64,000 nt of DNA from CAWAVN01 sp963844315 (GCA_963844315.1 CAWJOC010000010.1:1-64000), one strand, 5' to 3'. Shown: positions 28,282 through 38,262, counted from the first letter of the stretch. Program-made: numbers and translations. The notes: a model not told the origin generated them from the letters alone.

Positions 28282-29291
28282 ATGCCGGATTTACGCAAAG
28301 ATCCCATTGTTGGCCGGTGGGTGATTATCGCTCCCGACCGGGCGAAACGGCCGGAGGATTTCACCCATCAGTTCCAGGAGACGATGGGCCGGTTTGATCC
28401 TTTCGCCGAGGGCAACGAAAGCGCCACGCCGCCGGAAATCCTGGCCTACCGCGCCACGGCTCGAAGCCGAACGGTCCCGGCTGGCGGGTGCGGGTGGTTC
28501 CCAACAAATTCCCCGCCTTGCAAGTCGAAGGCGCATTGGACAAGCGCGGCGACGGCATCTACGACATGATGAACGGCATCGGGGCGCACGAGGTCATCAT
28601 CGAATGCCCGCAGGCGGAAACCAATCTCTCCAGGCTGTCCGTCGAGAACATCCGCGAGGTCTTATGGGCCTATCGCGACCGCATGGTGGATTTGAAGCGC
28701 GACCGGCGTTTGGTCCACGGGTTGATCTTCAAGAACAAAGGCGCCGCTGCCGGGGCTTCGCTAGCCCATAGCCATTCGCAATTGATCGTGACGAGCGTGG
28801 TTCCCATTTCCATCTGGGAAGAGATGACTGGTTCCTTGGAGTTTTACAATTATCGGGGCCGCTGCATTTTTGATGACATGATTCACCAAGAATTGCGGAC
28901 AGCCAGGCGGGTGGTTTTGGAGACGGACCATTATACTGTGATCTGCCCGTTCGCGAGCCGGGTTCCGTTTGAGACCTGGATTTTGCCCAAACAGCATTCG
29001 AGCCATTACGAGAACATCACCAAACCGAGCCTGGACGAGTTGGGCAGCGTAATGAAAACTGTGCTCACCAAGCTGGAACTGGCCCTGGACGACCCTCCCT
29101 ACAACTATATGATTCACACGGCTCCATTTGATGTGGCGGAACTGCCGCACTATCATTGGCACATCGAAATCCTGCCCCGGCTGACCCGCATGGCCGGTTT
29201 TGAATGGGGCAGCGGGTTTTACATCAACCCCGTGACCCCGGAAGACGCCGCCGAGTTCTTAAAAAGCGTGGAAATCGATAGTGGAAGTTGA
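28282..29291 (+). CDS. galT: Galactose-1-phosphate uridylyltransferase-like nucleotidyltransferase (one frameshift)
   Basis: The N-terminal frame begins MPDLRKDPIVGRWVIIAPDR and the second continues RVVPNKFPALQVEG, IGAHEVIIECPQ, the active-site block AHSHSQLIVTSVVP, RVPFETWILPK and YHWHIEILPR. The frames join near 28455 with one missing base. Corrected length is about 336 residues, normal for GalT. The catalytic motif is HSH instead of the HPH of enterobacterial GalT. GalT swaps UMP between UDP-glucose and galactose-1-phosphate; its location between two GH57 genes leaves room for a glucose-1-phosphate or ADP-glucose substrate. The gene symbol reflects the family, not proven specificity. Confidence 0.83.
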
Positions 29292-29308
29292 CCACGAAGA
29301 AGAGATGA

Positions 29309-29626
29309 ACCACGAAACACACGAACGACACGAAAAAAGAAATGCAAAAAGGCTCTGTCGAGGTTTGAGAATCGATCAAAGGAAATCCGGTGGGGAACAC
29401 TAATCTTCACTAATAAACGCTAATAAAGACCATTTCTTGCATTAGAACTCCTAACAAAATGTGGCACAGACATTCCTGTCTGTGCGGATTGACTCCACAG
29501 ACAGGAATGTCTGTGGCACTTTCCAATTCATAACTGAAGTTGTGTTAGGAGTTTTTAGTGAAGATTAGTCGGAATTAGTGTTCCCCCTTTCTTCTCTTTT
29601 TTCGTGTCATTCGTGTGTTTCGTGGT
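29309..29626. repeat. Nested palindrome of 318 bp, family D
   Basis: Four concentric arm pairs are visible. The outermost is accacgaaacacacgaa... at 29309-29340 against 29595-29626 (32 bases, one mismatch). Next come ggggaacactaatcttcac at 29392-29413 against about 29555-29586, aactcctaac at 29446-29455 against 29544-29553, and cacagacattcctgtctgtg at 29465-29484 against 29496-29515. The innermost arms are themselves near-palindromes. The sequence is unrelated to family A but the size and nested plan are alike. It fills the 520-base gap between the GalT-like and second GH57 genes. No coding content is seen. Confidence 0.85.
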
Positions 29627-29812
29627 TAACCTCTTCCGAATGCATTCACTACAAATCCAAAATATGGAATCTGCGTTGTTTGGGTCAATGACGAGCTTTC
29701 GTGGTTTTTGGTTGACTTTTTCGATTCCTTAAAATCTCCTGAGCGCCGGTTTCCCCATGCACCGAAAACATTTGAAGCCTTCATCACAACCGGGAAGAAA
29801 GGGACTCTTTCC

Positions 29813-32008
29813 ATGAACTGCCCAATCCGTCTGGTCCTCGCGATCCACAATCATCAGCCCATCGGCAATTTCGAGGGGGTCTGCGAGCAGGCGTTTCGCG
29901 ACAGCTACGCCCCCTTCTTGGAGGTTCTCCAAGACTACCCCGAATTGCCCATTTCCCTGCACACTTCCGGCAGCTTGCTCGAATGGCTGGTGCAGGCACA
30001 TCCGGAGTACATCGACCGCGTCCGGTCCTTGGTGGACCGGGGGCAAGTGGAAATCATTGGCGGGCCGTTTTATGAACCGATCCTGGCTTGCATTCCCCGC
30101 CGCGACCGCGTGGGGCAAATCGCCGCGTATTCGCGGTATTTGAAACAGCTTTTCGGAGCGGACGTGTGCGGGATGTGGGTTCCCGAACGGGTTTGGGAGC
30201 AATGCTTTGCGTCCGACATCGCGCGGGCGGGCATCGAATACACCGTGCTGGACGATTTCCACTTTCGCGGGGCGGGCCTCAATTCCGAGCAGCTTTGGAG
30301 CTACTTCCTCACCGAAGATGAAGGCCGGCTCCTCAAGGTCTTTCCGGGCAGCGAACGGCTCAGGTACACCATTCCCTTCCAAGACCCGGAAGCCACGATT
30401 GATTACTTGCGAAGCGCGGCCCATCGGCATCCCAATTCGGTTTACACCTTTGGGGACGACGGCGAAAAGTTCGGCACCTGGCCCAATACCAAAAAGCACG
30501 TTTACCAGGATGGCTGGCTGCGCCGGTTCTTCGATGCCTTGAAGGCCAACAACTCTTGGCTCAGGGTCTGCACGCTTTCGGAAGCCGTCGATCAGACCGC
30601 TCCCGCCGGGGAAATCTACATTCCCGATTGCAGCTACCGCGAAATGACCGAATGGGCCTTGCCCACGCCCCGACAGACGCAACTCAAGCAACTCGATCAC
30701 GATCATAAAGAGCATTCCGACTGGGAAGCCATTCGCGGCTTCATCGGCGGCGGGTTCTGGCGGAACTTCCGCGTGAAGTATCCCGAAAGCCACGAGATGT
30801 ATGCCCGGATGCTGGGCATCAGCGAGCGCCTGGAAGGGATGACCCGCGGCACGACGATCATTGATGACCGGGTCGAGCTTTTGAACCTGGCCCGCACCGA
30901 ACTTTACCGCGCCCAGTGCAACTGCTCGTACTGGCACGGAGCCTTCGGCGGCTTGTATCTGCCGCATTTGCGGAATGCCGTGTATCGGCACTTGATCTCC
31001 GCCGATACGCTGTTGGAGCAAGCCTCCGGGCGGACGGGCCAATGGCTCGAAATCGCCTCGGAAGATTACAACCGCGACGCCCGAAAGGAAGTCCTGCTCG
31101 CCAGCGACCGCTTCGCGGCCTGGCTAGCCCCGGCTTCGGGCGGACATCTTTACGAACTGGATGTCCGATCCACCAAGCACAACTTGCTGGCCACCTTGAA
31201 CCGCCGGCCTGAACCCTATCATGAAGTGGTCCTCAAAGCCGGGCAAAAGCAGCATCAGGAGGAACATCACGGCGAAGGCGTGGCCAGCATTCACGACCTG
31301 GTGCACTTCAAGCAGCCCGATCTGGACAAGAAAATCGCCTACGACAACTGGCCGCGAAAGAGCTTGGTCGATCACTTCCTGCAACCGGGCTTGACCTTGG
31401 AGGACTTCGTCAAAAGCCAAGGCGAAGTCGGCGATTTCGTCACTGGGGTTTATGATACGATCTTAAGGCGGTCGGACAGCCGGATTGAAGCCGTGCTCTC
31501 CCGGCAAGGCAACGTCGGCCCGTATTCGGTGAAGGTTTCCAAAACGGTGGCCTTGGACAACGAACATCCGGGGCAGTTCGAAGTGGTTTACCGTTTGGAA
31601 AACCTGCCTGCGGAAGTGCCGATTCATTTCGGCGTGGAGTTCAATTTCGCCGGCATGGCCGCCGGTGCTCCGGACCGGTACTACTACGATGCCAACCGCC
31701 TGCCCTTGGGCCAACTGGAAACCGTGCAAGCCTTAAAGTCCACGAACCGCATCGGCTTGGTGGATGAATGGCTGGGCGTGGATGCTTCGCTGGAATTGTC
31801 CGTCCCGGCGGAGATTTGGACGTTCCCGATTCAGACCATCAGCCAATCCGAAGGCGGGTTTGAATTGGTCCACCAAAGCAGCGTGGTGGTTCCGCATTGG
31901 CAATTCACCGCCGACGAGTTGGGACGCTGGGGCGTGCGGATTTCGATGAAGATCGACACCTCGACGGCCCAGGTCCGCGAACTCCAAGAAGCCGCCGTGA
32001 TGTGTTAG
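29813..32008 (+). CDS. GH57 alpha-amylase / 4-alpha-glucanotransferase-like protein
   Basis: 731 residues from the ATG at 29813 (MNCPIRLVLAIHNHQPIGNF). The GH57 domain shows motif 1 (HNHQPIG), IEIIGGPFYEPILA, the nucleophile motif MWVPERVWE and the acid motif YTFGDDGEKFGTW. These match the Thermococcus 4-alpha-glucanotransferase type, whose members also carry the C-terminal DUF1925 and DUF1926 beta-domains; sequence from about residue 300 (SYREMTEWALP, and later SKTVALDNEHPG, HFGVEFNFAGMA) fits these. It would cut or rearrange alpha-1,4-glucans. It differs clearly from the GH57 protein at 26016, so the two are not a recent duplication. The frame is intact. Confidence 0.92.
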   Translation: MNCPIRLVLAIHNHQPIGNFEGVCEQAFRDSYAPFLEVLQDYPELPISLHTSGSLLEWLVQAHPEYIDRVRSLVDRGQVEIIGGPFYEPILACIPRRDRVGQIAAYSRYLKQLFGADVCGMWVPERVWEQCFASDIARAGIEYTVLDDFHFRGAGLNSEQLWSYFLTEDEGRLLKVFPGSERLRYTIPFQDPEATIDYLRSAAHRHPNSVYTFGDDGEKFGTWPNTKKHVYQDGWLRRFFDALKANNSWLRVCTLSEAVDQTAPAGEIYIPDCSYREMTEWALPTPRQTQLKQLDHDHKEHSDWEAIRGFIGGGFWRNFRVKYPESHEMYARMLGISERLEGMTRGTTIIDDRVELLNLARTELYRAQCNCSYWHGAFGGLYLPHLRNAVYRHLISADTLLEQASGRTGQWLEIASEDYNRDARKEVLLASDRFAAWLAPASGGHLYELDVRSTKHNLLATLNRRPEPYHEVVLKAGQKQHQEEHHGEGVASIHDLVHFKQPDLDKKIAYDNWPRKSLVDHFLQPGLTLEDFVKSQGEVGDFVTGVYDTILRRSDSRIEAVLSRQGNVGPYSVKVSKTVALDNEHPGQFEVVYRLENLPAEVPIHFGVEFNFAGMAAGAPDRYYYDANRLPLGQLETVQALKSTNRIGLVDEWLGVDASLELSVPAEIWTFPIQTISQSEGGFELVHQSSVVVPHWQFTADELGRWGVRISMKIDTSTAQVRELQEAAVMC

Positions 32009-32041
32009 GAGAAGCGGTCAGCCAAAGCCCAACGGGCAACA

Positions 32042-32102
32042 TTAGCCCGAAGCGCCAGCGAGGGAATAATGCGTTTTCTCCCTCGCTGGCGCTTCGGGCT
32101 AA
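32042..32102. repeat. Perfect solo hairpin of the cccgaagcg family
   Basis: The 24-base perfect arms (32042-32065 and 32079-32102) carry agcccgaagcgccagcgagg. The same hairpin occurs as the right end of family A copy 2. It lies between the second GH57 gene and the Rieske gene. Confidence 0.85.
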
Positions 32103-32164
32103 AAAGCGTCCCACGAGCTTTTCTGCTGGCTGACCGCTGAAAGCATCTCCGAAGGAGACAACAA

Positions 32165-32473
32165 GTGAGCGAGTGGGTCAAAGTGGCCAATGTGGAGGAA
32201 GTTCCCCAAGGCACGGGAAAGGAACTCGCCGCGCGCGGGCGGGTGGTGGCGATATTTAACGTGGAGGGCACGTTCCACGCCTTGGATGGCGTTTGTCCGC
32301 ATGCGGGCGGGCCATTGGGCGATGGCGTGCTTCTGGGAAACGTGGTGACTTGCCCGTGGCATGGCTGGCAGTTTGACGTCACGACCGGGCGGCATTGCTT
32401 GAACGCAAATTTGCAGCATCAGGGGTTTCCCGTAAGAGTGGAGGGGAATGCCGTTCTGGTCGAACTTCCTTGA
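32165..32473 (+). CDS. Rieske-type [2Fe-2S] ferredoxin
   Basis: A 102-residue single-domain Rieske protein. The cluster ligands are in CPHAGGPLGDG and CPWHGWQFD, giving the standard CxH ... CxxH set. It resembles the small subunit of nitrite reductase (NirD) or the ferredoxin of ring-hydroxylating dioxygenases. No partner oxygenase or nitrite reductase is next to it, so the electron acceptor is unknown. A GAAGGAG box lies upstream of the ATG. No signal peptide. Confidence 0.93.
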   Translation: MSEWVKVANVEEVPQGTGKELAARGRVVAIFNVEGTFHALDGVCPHAGGPLGDGVLLGNVVTCPWHGWQFDVTTGRHCLNANLQHQGFPVRVEGNAVLVELP

Positions 32474-32765
32474 CTCGCCGTTACAATTCGCGTGATGCTT
32501 TCGCCGCGCGAATGCCGATAAGACGAACACGGGTGCGTCATTTCGGAAATGTAGGCAATTTTAAAACTCAAGGCCTCGTCTCCCGAATCGGAATCATCCG
32601 CAAAAGAGTTCCCGTTGGAAATGGATTTTCACCCGAAAACGTAAGCAGCCCAAAACAGCGGACGGCAAAGATTGGATTGCCGGATGCGAGACCGGTCGAT
32701 GGCGATTGACCGGCAAAACGATTGGGGGCTGCACTTGCGGATTCGGTCTCTTGAATGGGGGGTAT
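32474..32765. other. Gap with no recognised feature
   Basis: About 290 bases between the Rieske and lipoprotein genes. I see no convincing open frame, repeat or terminator hairpin. A promoter for the following lipoprotein gene is presumably here. Confidence 0.3.
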
Positions 32766-33446
32766 ATGGAGATGAGGTTCGTTCTGCGCCTCGCCGGGAC
32801 CGCCGGCGTAATGGCAACGATGGTCATGACCGGCTGCTCAATGTTGAACCGGGATGAATGCGATCCCAGGCCGCCGCGCCGGTTCAGTGAAGATTATTAC
32901 GAGACCAAAGCCCACCTGCCCGTGGGCGCAAGGCAAGAATGCAAGCATGGGGTATTGTGGCCTCCGTATCCCCGGCCCACGGAAGAAGAGCAATCCTGCG
33001 TCCACCGCTATCACGCGGCCCACTATTGGCCGCACCCGTATAACTGCTGGGACCAGCAATCGGTCTATGACCATACTCAAGTCCACGTCGACAACGGCTG
33101 GGTTCTGCAAACCACGTTGTACGAATATCACTTCGAGGAAGAAACGGCGGAACTCAACCATGCCGGTCTGACTCAACTGCGGTGGATTCTGGAAAACGCT
33201 CCGGAACACTACCGGGTCTGCTGGGTGCAAACCGGACCCAACCGCCAGATCAGCGATCTGCGTTTGAATTCGGTGCAACTCGCCGCGGCGGAAATGGTCG
33301 GACCGGAGAACGTCCCGCCGGTCTCGCTCCGCGTGGATTCGCCCACCGGACGCCCGGCCCAACAAATCGACCTGCAATACCGCTCCTTCATCAACTCGAT
33401 GCCCGAGCCTCGCGTTCGGTACACCGCGTTGCCCGTCGGCACCTAA
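32766..33446 (+). CDS. Predicted lipoprotein of unknown function
   Basis: About 226 residues. The N-terminus MEMRFVLRLAGTAGVMATM ends in the lipobox VMTGC, predicting a lipid-anchored protein after cleavage before Cys. The mature part is rich in His, Tyr, Trp and Pro (for example RYHAAHYWPHPYNCWDQQ) with a middle segment HVDNGWVLQTTLYEYHFEEETAELN. Such exported proteins occur in planctomycete operons with Tad-like or TPR genes, but I cannot assign a role. The start at 32766 is preferred over the frame's earlier ATG because the signal peptide begins there. An 11-pair hairpin follows at 33497-33529. Confidence 0.75.
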   Translation: MEMRFVLRLAGTAGVMATMVMTGCSMLNRDECDPRPPRRFSEDYYETKAHLPVGARQECKHGVLWPPYPRPTEEEQSCVHRYHAAHYWPHPYNCWDQQSVYDHTQVHVDNGWVLQTTLYEYHFEEETAELNHAGLTQLRWILENAPEHYRVCWVQTGPNRQISDLRLNSVQLAAAEMVGPENVPPVSLRVDSPTGRPAQQIDLQYRSFINSMPEPRVRYTALPVGT

Positions 33447-33496
33447 ACCTAACGATTGAATCCTTTCGGCCATCGGAGATGATGAGAGGAATTCCA

Positions 33497-33529
33497 AGAA
33501 ACCCGGTTTCCCACGGAGACCGGGTTTCT
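33497..33529 (+). terminator. Candidate terminator hairpin after the lipoprotein gene
   Basis: A perfect 11-base stem agaaacccggt / accgggtttct with an 11-base loop, 50 bases after the stop codon. The T-tract is weak (ttctgtgtt), so termination is likely but not certain. Confidence 0.5.
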
Positions 33530-33594
33530 GTGTTCCTGCGAAGAATCATCGCAGTTGATTCGGAGTGTTCTCCCCGTTTCATGAGGGAACGGCC

Positions 33595-35121
33595 ATGATT
33601 GATGGAAACGACTTCCAAACGCCTTCCGGTCCGCAATTTCCGCCGACGCCCCGGAGCGGCTGGCCTGCGGCAACTTCGTCGGGAAACGATTTGTATGCGG
33701 ACTTGTTTTCGCCGCCGAAAACCGGCACGCCGAGTCCCGCCTTGGAAGGGTCGGCTGCCGTGGCGAAGGCTCCCGCCGCGAGCTGCGACCGGTTCCGTCC
33801 GCGTTCCAAGCCCGTGCGGATGGCCCCGGCGTGCCCCACGACGCTCGACGAAGCGGGCATCAACCTGATGACCTTGGCCGATCTGTTGCTCAAGCAGCTT
33901 TATCTGCAAGGCAACACACTGGGCGTCCAGTTGGCCCGCCACGTGCGGCTGCCGTTTCAATTGGTGGAAGAAGCCCTTAGGTTTTTGAAATCCGAAAAAT
34001 GCCTGGAAGTGCTGTCGGGCGATTTGATCGGCCCGGCGTCGTACCGCTTCAATCTCACGGAGATTGGCCGGAAGCGGGCGCACGAATGCTTTCAGCAATG
34101 CCGATACGTCGGCCCCGCTCCGGTTTCACTGGAAGCCTATATCAGCCAATGCCGGTTGCAGCAGGTTTCCACGGTCGAGTGCCATGTGGAAACGCTGAAG
34201 AATGCCTTTGACGGGATGATTATCCGCCAGGGCCTGCTTGGATGAGCTTGGCCCGGCGGTGTGCAGCGGCAAATCGATCTTCGTCTATGGTCCGCCTGGC
34301 AACGGCAAGACCCTGGTCGCCAAAGGCATGGGACGGTTTCTGAACCAGCACGGCGGGGAAATCTACGTGCCTTACGCCGTCGATGCCGAGGGCAGCATCA
34401 TCACGCTTTTCGATCCCACGATCCACACGCCGACCGATCAGGACGAATTGGCGGCGGAGTATACGGCCTTGTCCGCGCTCTCGGCGGAGAAGCCGGCACG
34501 CATCCCAATACTGACCTCCGCTGGCGAAGGGTGAAGCGTCCCGTGGTCATCACCGGCGGCGAACTGACCTTGGAAATGCTCGACCTCCGCTATCACAAGG
34601 ATAGCAATTTTTACAATGCCCCCCTGCACATCAAAGCCAACGGCGGCGTGTTTTTGATTGATGACTTTGGGCGGCAGATTGTCAGCCCCAGGGATTTGCT
34701 CAACCGCTGGATTTTGCCGCTCGAAGACCGCGTGGATTACCTCACCTTGGCGACCGGTAAGAAACTGGCGATTCCGTTTGAACAGTTGATCGTGTTTTCC
34801 ACGAATCTGGACCCGCGCGAGCTGGTGGATGAGGCGTTTCTGCGGCGGATCCGGCACAAGATCAAAATTGGCCCGCCCAGCCGCGAACTCTATAGCGAAA
34901 TCTTTCAATTGTGCTGCCAGCAGCGAAAAATTCCCTTCGATCCCCGCGCGGTCGATTATCTCTTTTCCAACTACTACGACCTGGGGAAACCCCCTAGATC
35001 GAGCGATCCGCGAGATTTATTGGAGATTACCCTCTCGATTTGTCGATTCAGGAATCAGGAAGTCTCGTTAAAACCGGAATTATTGGCGGAGGCCACCGAA
35101 CGATTCTTCTGTCAGGTGTAA
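33595..35121 (+). CDS. AAA-type ATPase with N-terminal helical domain (two frameshifts)
   Basis: A Pro/Ser-rich N-terminal tail is followed by a helical, winged-helix-like domain (LADLLLKQLYLQGNTLGVQLARHVRLPFQLVEEALRFL). The ATPase then shows Walker A YGPPGNGKT, Walker B-like GGVFLIDDFGR, VFSTNLDPRELVDEAFLRRIRHK (sensor and arginine-finger region) and a C-terminal helical part. Frames change near 34235-34240 and at a CCC run at 34504-34506; the protein reads smoothly when joined (about 508 residues). Similar ATPases occur in planctomycetes near lipoproteins and pilus-like genes. The substrate is unknown. The ribosome binding site is AGGGAACGGCC before 33595. Confidence 0.8.
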
Positions 35122-35207
35122 AGACAATCATCTGTGCCTGGGTTTCATGGTTCAGGATTCGTTGAGAAGCCTGATCGAGAATGCCCATCGACGGAGAGGT
35201 TTTTAAG

Positions 35208-36356
35208 ATGACAGGCAAGCGGTTTCGTTGTTTGATTTTGGGGCTAACCTGCTCTGTCGTGCCTTTTACGGGATGTCGCCCAAGCCCCGCAGACTTCCAA
35301 GGGCGGATTGTTCGGTTGGTTCCGCTCCAGGCCGCTCACCGAGCGCGAGCAATTGAGCCAGGAACGGCATGAAGCCTCGAAGCGTCTGCAAGACCCGGCC
35401 CATTTGCAGTTGAAATACGCCCAATGGCGTGAGAGCGTCGGGGATTTGGCCGATGCCCGCCAGTCCTATCAATTCGCCTTGAAGGAAAACCCGAAATCGC
35501 TGGAAGCCAAATTCGGCCTCGCCGCGGCTGGATCAATTGGCGGGCCGCAGCGCCGAAGCCGAAGAAGGGTTTCAGAATGCGTTGAACTCGAAGCCCGGCG
35601 ATCCGCAAGCCACAAATGCCTTGGGCCAGTTTTACGCCTCGCAAAAACAGTGGAGCAAGTCGCTCCCGCTGTTGGAAGAAGCCGCCGACGCCGCCCCGAA
35701 TGAATTGACCTACCGTTACCATCTCGCGGTGGCGACCGCTCAATCGGGTGACGTCAACGGCGCGTTCCCGCATTTCCAACAAGCCTTGGGCGAAGCGGAA
35801 GCCCATTACAACATCGGCTTTTTGCTCTCCGAGCAAGGCCACAAGGACATGGCCAGGCAACGGTTCCAAAAGAGCGCTCGCCGTCAATCCGGGCTTAACC
35901 CAAGCCCAGGCGATGCTTGATGAGCTGGAACCCAAGGTGAAAAACACGAGCATCGCCCAGGCTCCGGCTCCCCACTGGCCGGCTTCCGCCCCGGTGATCC
36001 AGCAAGTTTCGGCGACTCAGTCCGCCCCTTACCGGACGAACGTCAACACCGCCCCGCTCCCGGAACCGAGGACGTTGCCCGGCATCAAGCCCGTCGGTCA
36101 GATTCCGCAGCAGATGCCTTCCTATCCTCCTGTGACCCAAGCCCCGGAACCGGCCCCGAATCCGCCGGCCTTCCGCGCGACGCGGCCCAAGGAATGGAAC
36201 GCAACCGAATCTGCGCACCATCAATCGGAATACCTGCCGCCTTATCAACCGCAAGCGGCCAAGCCAGCAACCACCGGGAATGCCGCCGCCACAACGCCTC
36301 CCATCACGCCCGCCCAACGCGAACAATGGGAGAACCAACTGAAGGCGAATCAGTAA
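35208..36356 (+). CDS. TPR-repeat lipoprotein (three frameshifts)
   Basis: The start at 35208 has GAGAGG eight bases upstream. The N-terminus MTGKRFRCLILGLTCSVV ends in a lipobox-like FTGC, then LFGWFRSRPLTERE. Tetratricopeptide repeats follow (LKYAQWRESVGDLADARQSYQFALKENP; AEAEEGFQNALNSKPGDP; HYNIGFLLSEQGHKDMARQRFQKALAVNPG), and the protein ends with a long Pro/Ala/Gln-rich tail. Frame changes are needed near 35300, 35525 and the A-run at 35868-35871. Three shifts in one gene may mean poor local sequence or a decaying gene, but the repeats are well preserved. It probably scaffolds envelope complexes together with the AAA ATPase just upstream (86-base gap). Confidence 0.75.
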
Positions 36357-36388
36357 TCGTCGCCTGATGCAATTTGGCAAGTTTTCAC

Positions 36389-36893
36389 TAGCCCGAAGCG
36401 CCAGTTTTGAAGTCTCGCGATTTCCACAAATTCGCCCCGAAGGGGTCCAACAAAACAGCCCAGGGCAGAGCGATGTGGCGCTTCGCCACAGCGCCGCCCT
36501 GGGAACGAGAACCCAAAAACGCAAAAGCCCTCCTCGGGAACTAGAGTGTATGTTCAGTAGAATCGAGAAGCACATTTCGCCATAAAGCTTGATATTTTAA
36601 TGACTTAGGAATAACGATCTGTTTTAATGATTTTTTGTATACAATCATTGCGAATGACCAGCGAGTTCCCGCCACCCCACTCGCCCGGCTCGGCGGGCTA
36701 GGGAAACTGAAAGGGCGAAACAACGTCTCGAAGTTTGTGCCGCCCTTTCAGGGCTTGGATGATTTATGGAATTCCAAACCCAGGGCGTCGCTTGCGGCTA
36801 AAGCCGCCGCGCTTTGCCCTGGGCTGACATGTGGCTGCCCCTTCGGGGTGTAAGACCCACGAAGTGCAACTTCAAAACTTGCGCTTCGGGCTA
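36389..36893. repeat. Large nested palindrome, family A copy 3, split by AT-rich insert
   Basis: The left part (36389 to about 36535) contains tagcccgaagcg, cgccccgaaggggt, cagcccagggcag, gtggcgcttcgccac and cgccctggg in the same order as copy 1. The right part (from about 36703) resumes with ctgaaagggcgaaacaac, ccgccctttcagggctt, tgccctgggctg and the closing cgcttcgggcta. Between them are about 165 bases absent from copies 1 and 2, markedly AT-rich at 36585-36655. The insert has no gene or clear terminal repeats. The element lies between convergent genes. Confidence 0.8.
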
Positions 36894-36918
36894 GTGAGAA
36901 TTCCGCCAAAGTGTCGCG

Positions 36919-38262
36919 CTACCGGGATGCGATGGACGCGGGCAATCCATACGGGGTTCGGTATTCCTTCGTCAGTTGCTGATTGGCTTCGTCGCAGTCG
37001 AGGAAGCGTCCGGCGCGGGGGTCGAAATCCAATCGTCCCTCTGTGCGGAAGGCAATCTCCCCCAGGTGCACGAGAGCGCAACTCAAGTGGGCCAGTTCCG
37101 GGCGGGCGGCGGTTTGCAGGTTCCGAGTCCGAACCGCATTCAGGAAGTCGGCCATGTGCTGGGCATATCCGCGCTCGCCGCGCAGGTCGGCCCCTTCCGT
37201 CGGTCCCGGCTGATTCTTGGGGCCGAGAAAGACGCTGAAGGCTCCCCGCCGCGAAAAGACCATGTAGCCCTCCGTCCCGTAAAAGACGTTCCCATTGTCA
37301 AACCCGTGAAGCCCGTAAGCGGTGAAGGGGTAGTTTTCGTAAATCAGCAAGCGTCCATCGGGATACTCGTACGTGACGTTCATGTTGTCCGGGTATTCGC
37401 TGGCGTGGCCATCAAGCAGCATCCGCCCGCCCCTGGCCGTGATTTGCTTGGGCAGCGTGTCCACGCCCAGACCCCAGACGGCCATGTCGATGTCGTGAAT
37501 GCCATCGTCTCCGATTTCGCCGTTACCATAGTCGCGAAACATCCGCCACGTCCGATGGAAGCGGTGCGGGTTATAGGGCCGCTTTGGGGCGGGACCGAGC
37601 CAGCGGTCATAGTCCACGCCTGCGGGCGGATTTCCATCGGGCAAAGGTTTGGCGACCTTCCGGGTTTCCGCTGTCCACGCCCTGGCGACTTTGATTTTCC
37701 CGATGATCCCCTCATCCAGGAGTTTTCGGGCTTTGGCGGTGACCGGACTGCTGCGCATCTGGCTGCCCTGCTGCACGACGCGCCCGTACTTTTTGGCGGC
37801 GGCCACGATCATTGGTCCTTCGTCGAAAACGTGCGAGATGGGCTTTTCGATATAAACGTCCTTGCCCGACTGCATCGCCGCCAGGGCAATCGGGGCATGC
37901 CAATGATGGGGCGTCGCGATGATGACCGCATCGACATCCGGGTCCGCGAGGACCTCTTCGAATCGAGCGGTGCGTTTCGGAGCCGCCTTTTGGAAATCCC
38001 GCGCGACGTGCGTGGCCATTGCATCAATTTGCCGGGGGTCCACGTCGCACAGCCAGGCGATGGAAACGGCTTCCCGCCGCTCGACCAATCCTTTCACATG
38101 CAGCGTCATGATCCCGCCGCAGCCGATAATGCCCAACCGGAGCACATCGGGTTTCTCTTCACCGAATGCGTGAACGCCACCCAAGGCGGCGACCGCCGAG
38201 GCGAGGACCGTGGTCCGAGTCGCGCTTTCCAGGAACTCTCGTCGTGATGTTGGGGAATGCAT
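36919..38262 (-). CDS. Gfo/Idh/MocA family oxidoreductase, Tat-exported
   Basis: 447 residues from the ATG at 38262, preceded by AAGGAG at good spacing. The Tat signal is SRREFLESATRTTVLASAV. The Rossmann fold reads LRLGIIGCGGIM; the catalytic lysine motif is VYIEKPISH; DGIHDIDMAVWGLG carries the conserved histidine and aspartate. It is probably a periplasmic NAD(P)-type sugar oxidoreductase. It is shorter than the one at 21189 and not closely similar to it, so the two are separate paralogues. A second planctomycete-specific gene set (lipoprotein and DUF1559 genes) follows upstream on the same strand. Confidence 0.9.
   Translation of the reverse strand: MHSPTSRREFLESATRTTVLASAVAALGGVHAFGEEKPDVLRLGIIGCGGIMTLHVKGLVERREAVSIAWLCDVDPRQIDAMATHVARDFQKAAPKRTARFEEVLADPDVDAVIIATPHHWHAPIALAAMQSGKDVYIEKPISHVFDEGPMIVAAAKKYGRVVQQGSQMRSSPVTAKARKLLDEGIIGKIKVARAWTAETRKVAKPLPDGNPPAGVDYDRWLGPAPKRPYNPHRFHRTWRMFRDYGNGEIGDDGIHDIDMAVWGLGVDTLPKQITARGGRMLLDGHASEYPDNMNVTYEYPDGRLLIYENYPFTAYGLHGFDNGNVFYGTEGYMVFSRRGAFSVFLGPKNQPGPTEGADLRGERGYAQHMADFLNAVRTRNLQTAARPELAHLSCALVHLGEIAFRTEGRLDFDPRAGRFLDCDEANQQLTKEYRTPYGLPASIASR

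Noticed and set aside
29729..31042. Minus-strand open frame of 437 codons
   Set aside because: Antisense to the second GH57 gene; no protein motifs.
36976..38247. Plus-strand open frame of 423 codons
   Set aside because: It lies wholly opposite the second Gfo/Idh oxidoreductase gene, which has a Tat signal and catalytic motifs. Antisense shadow.
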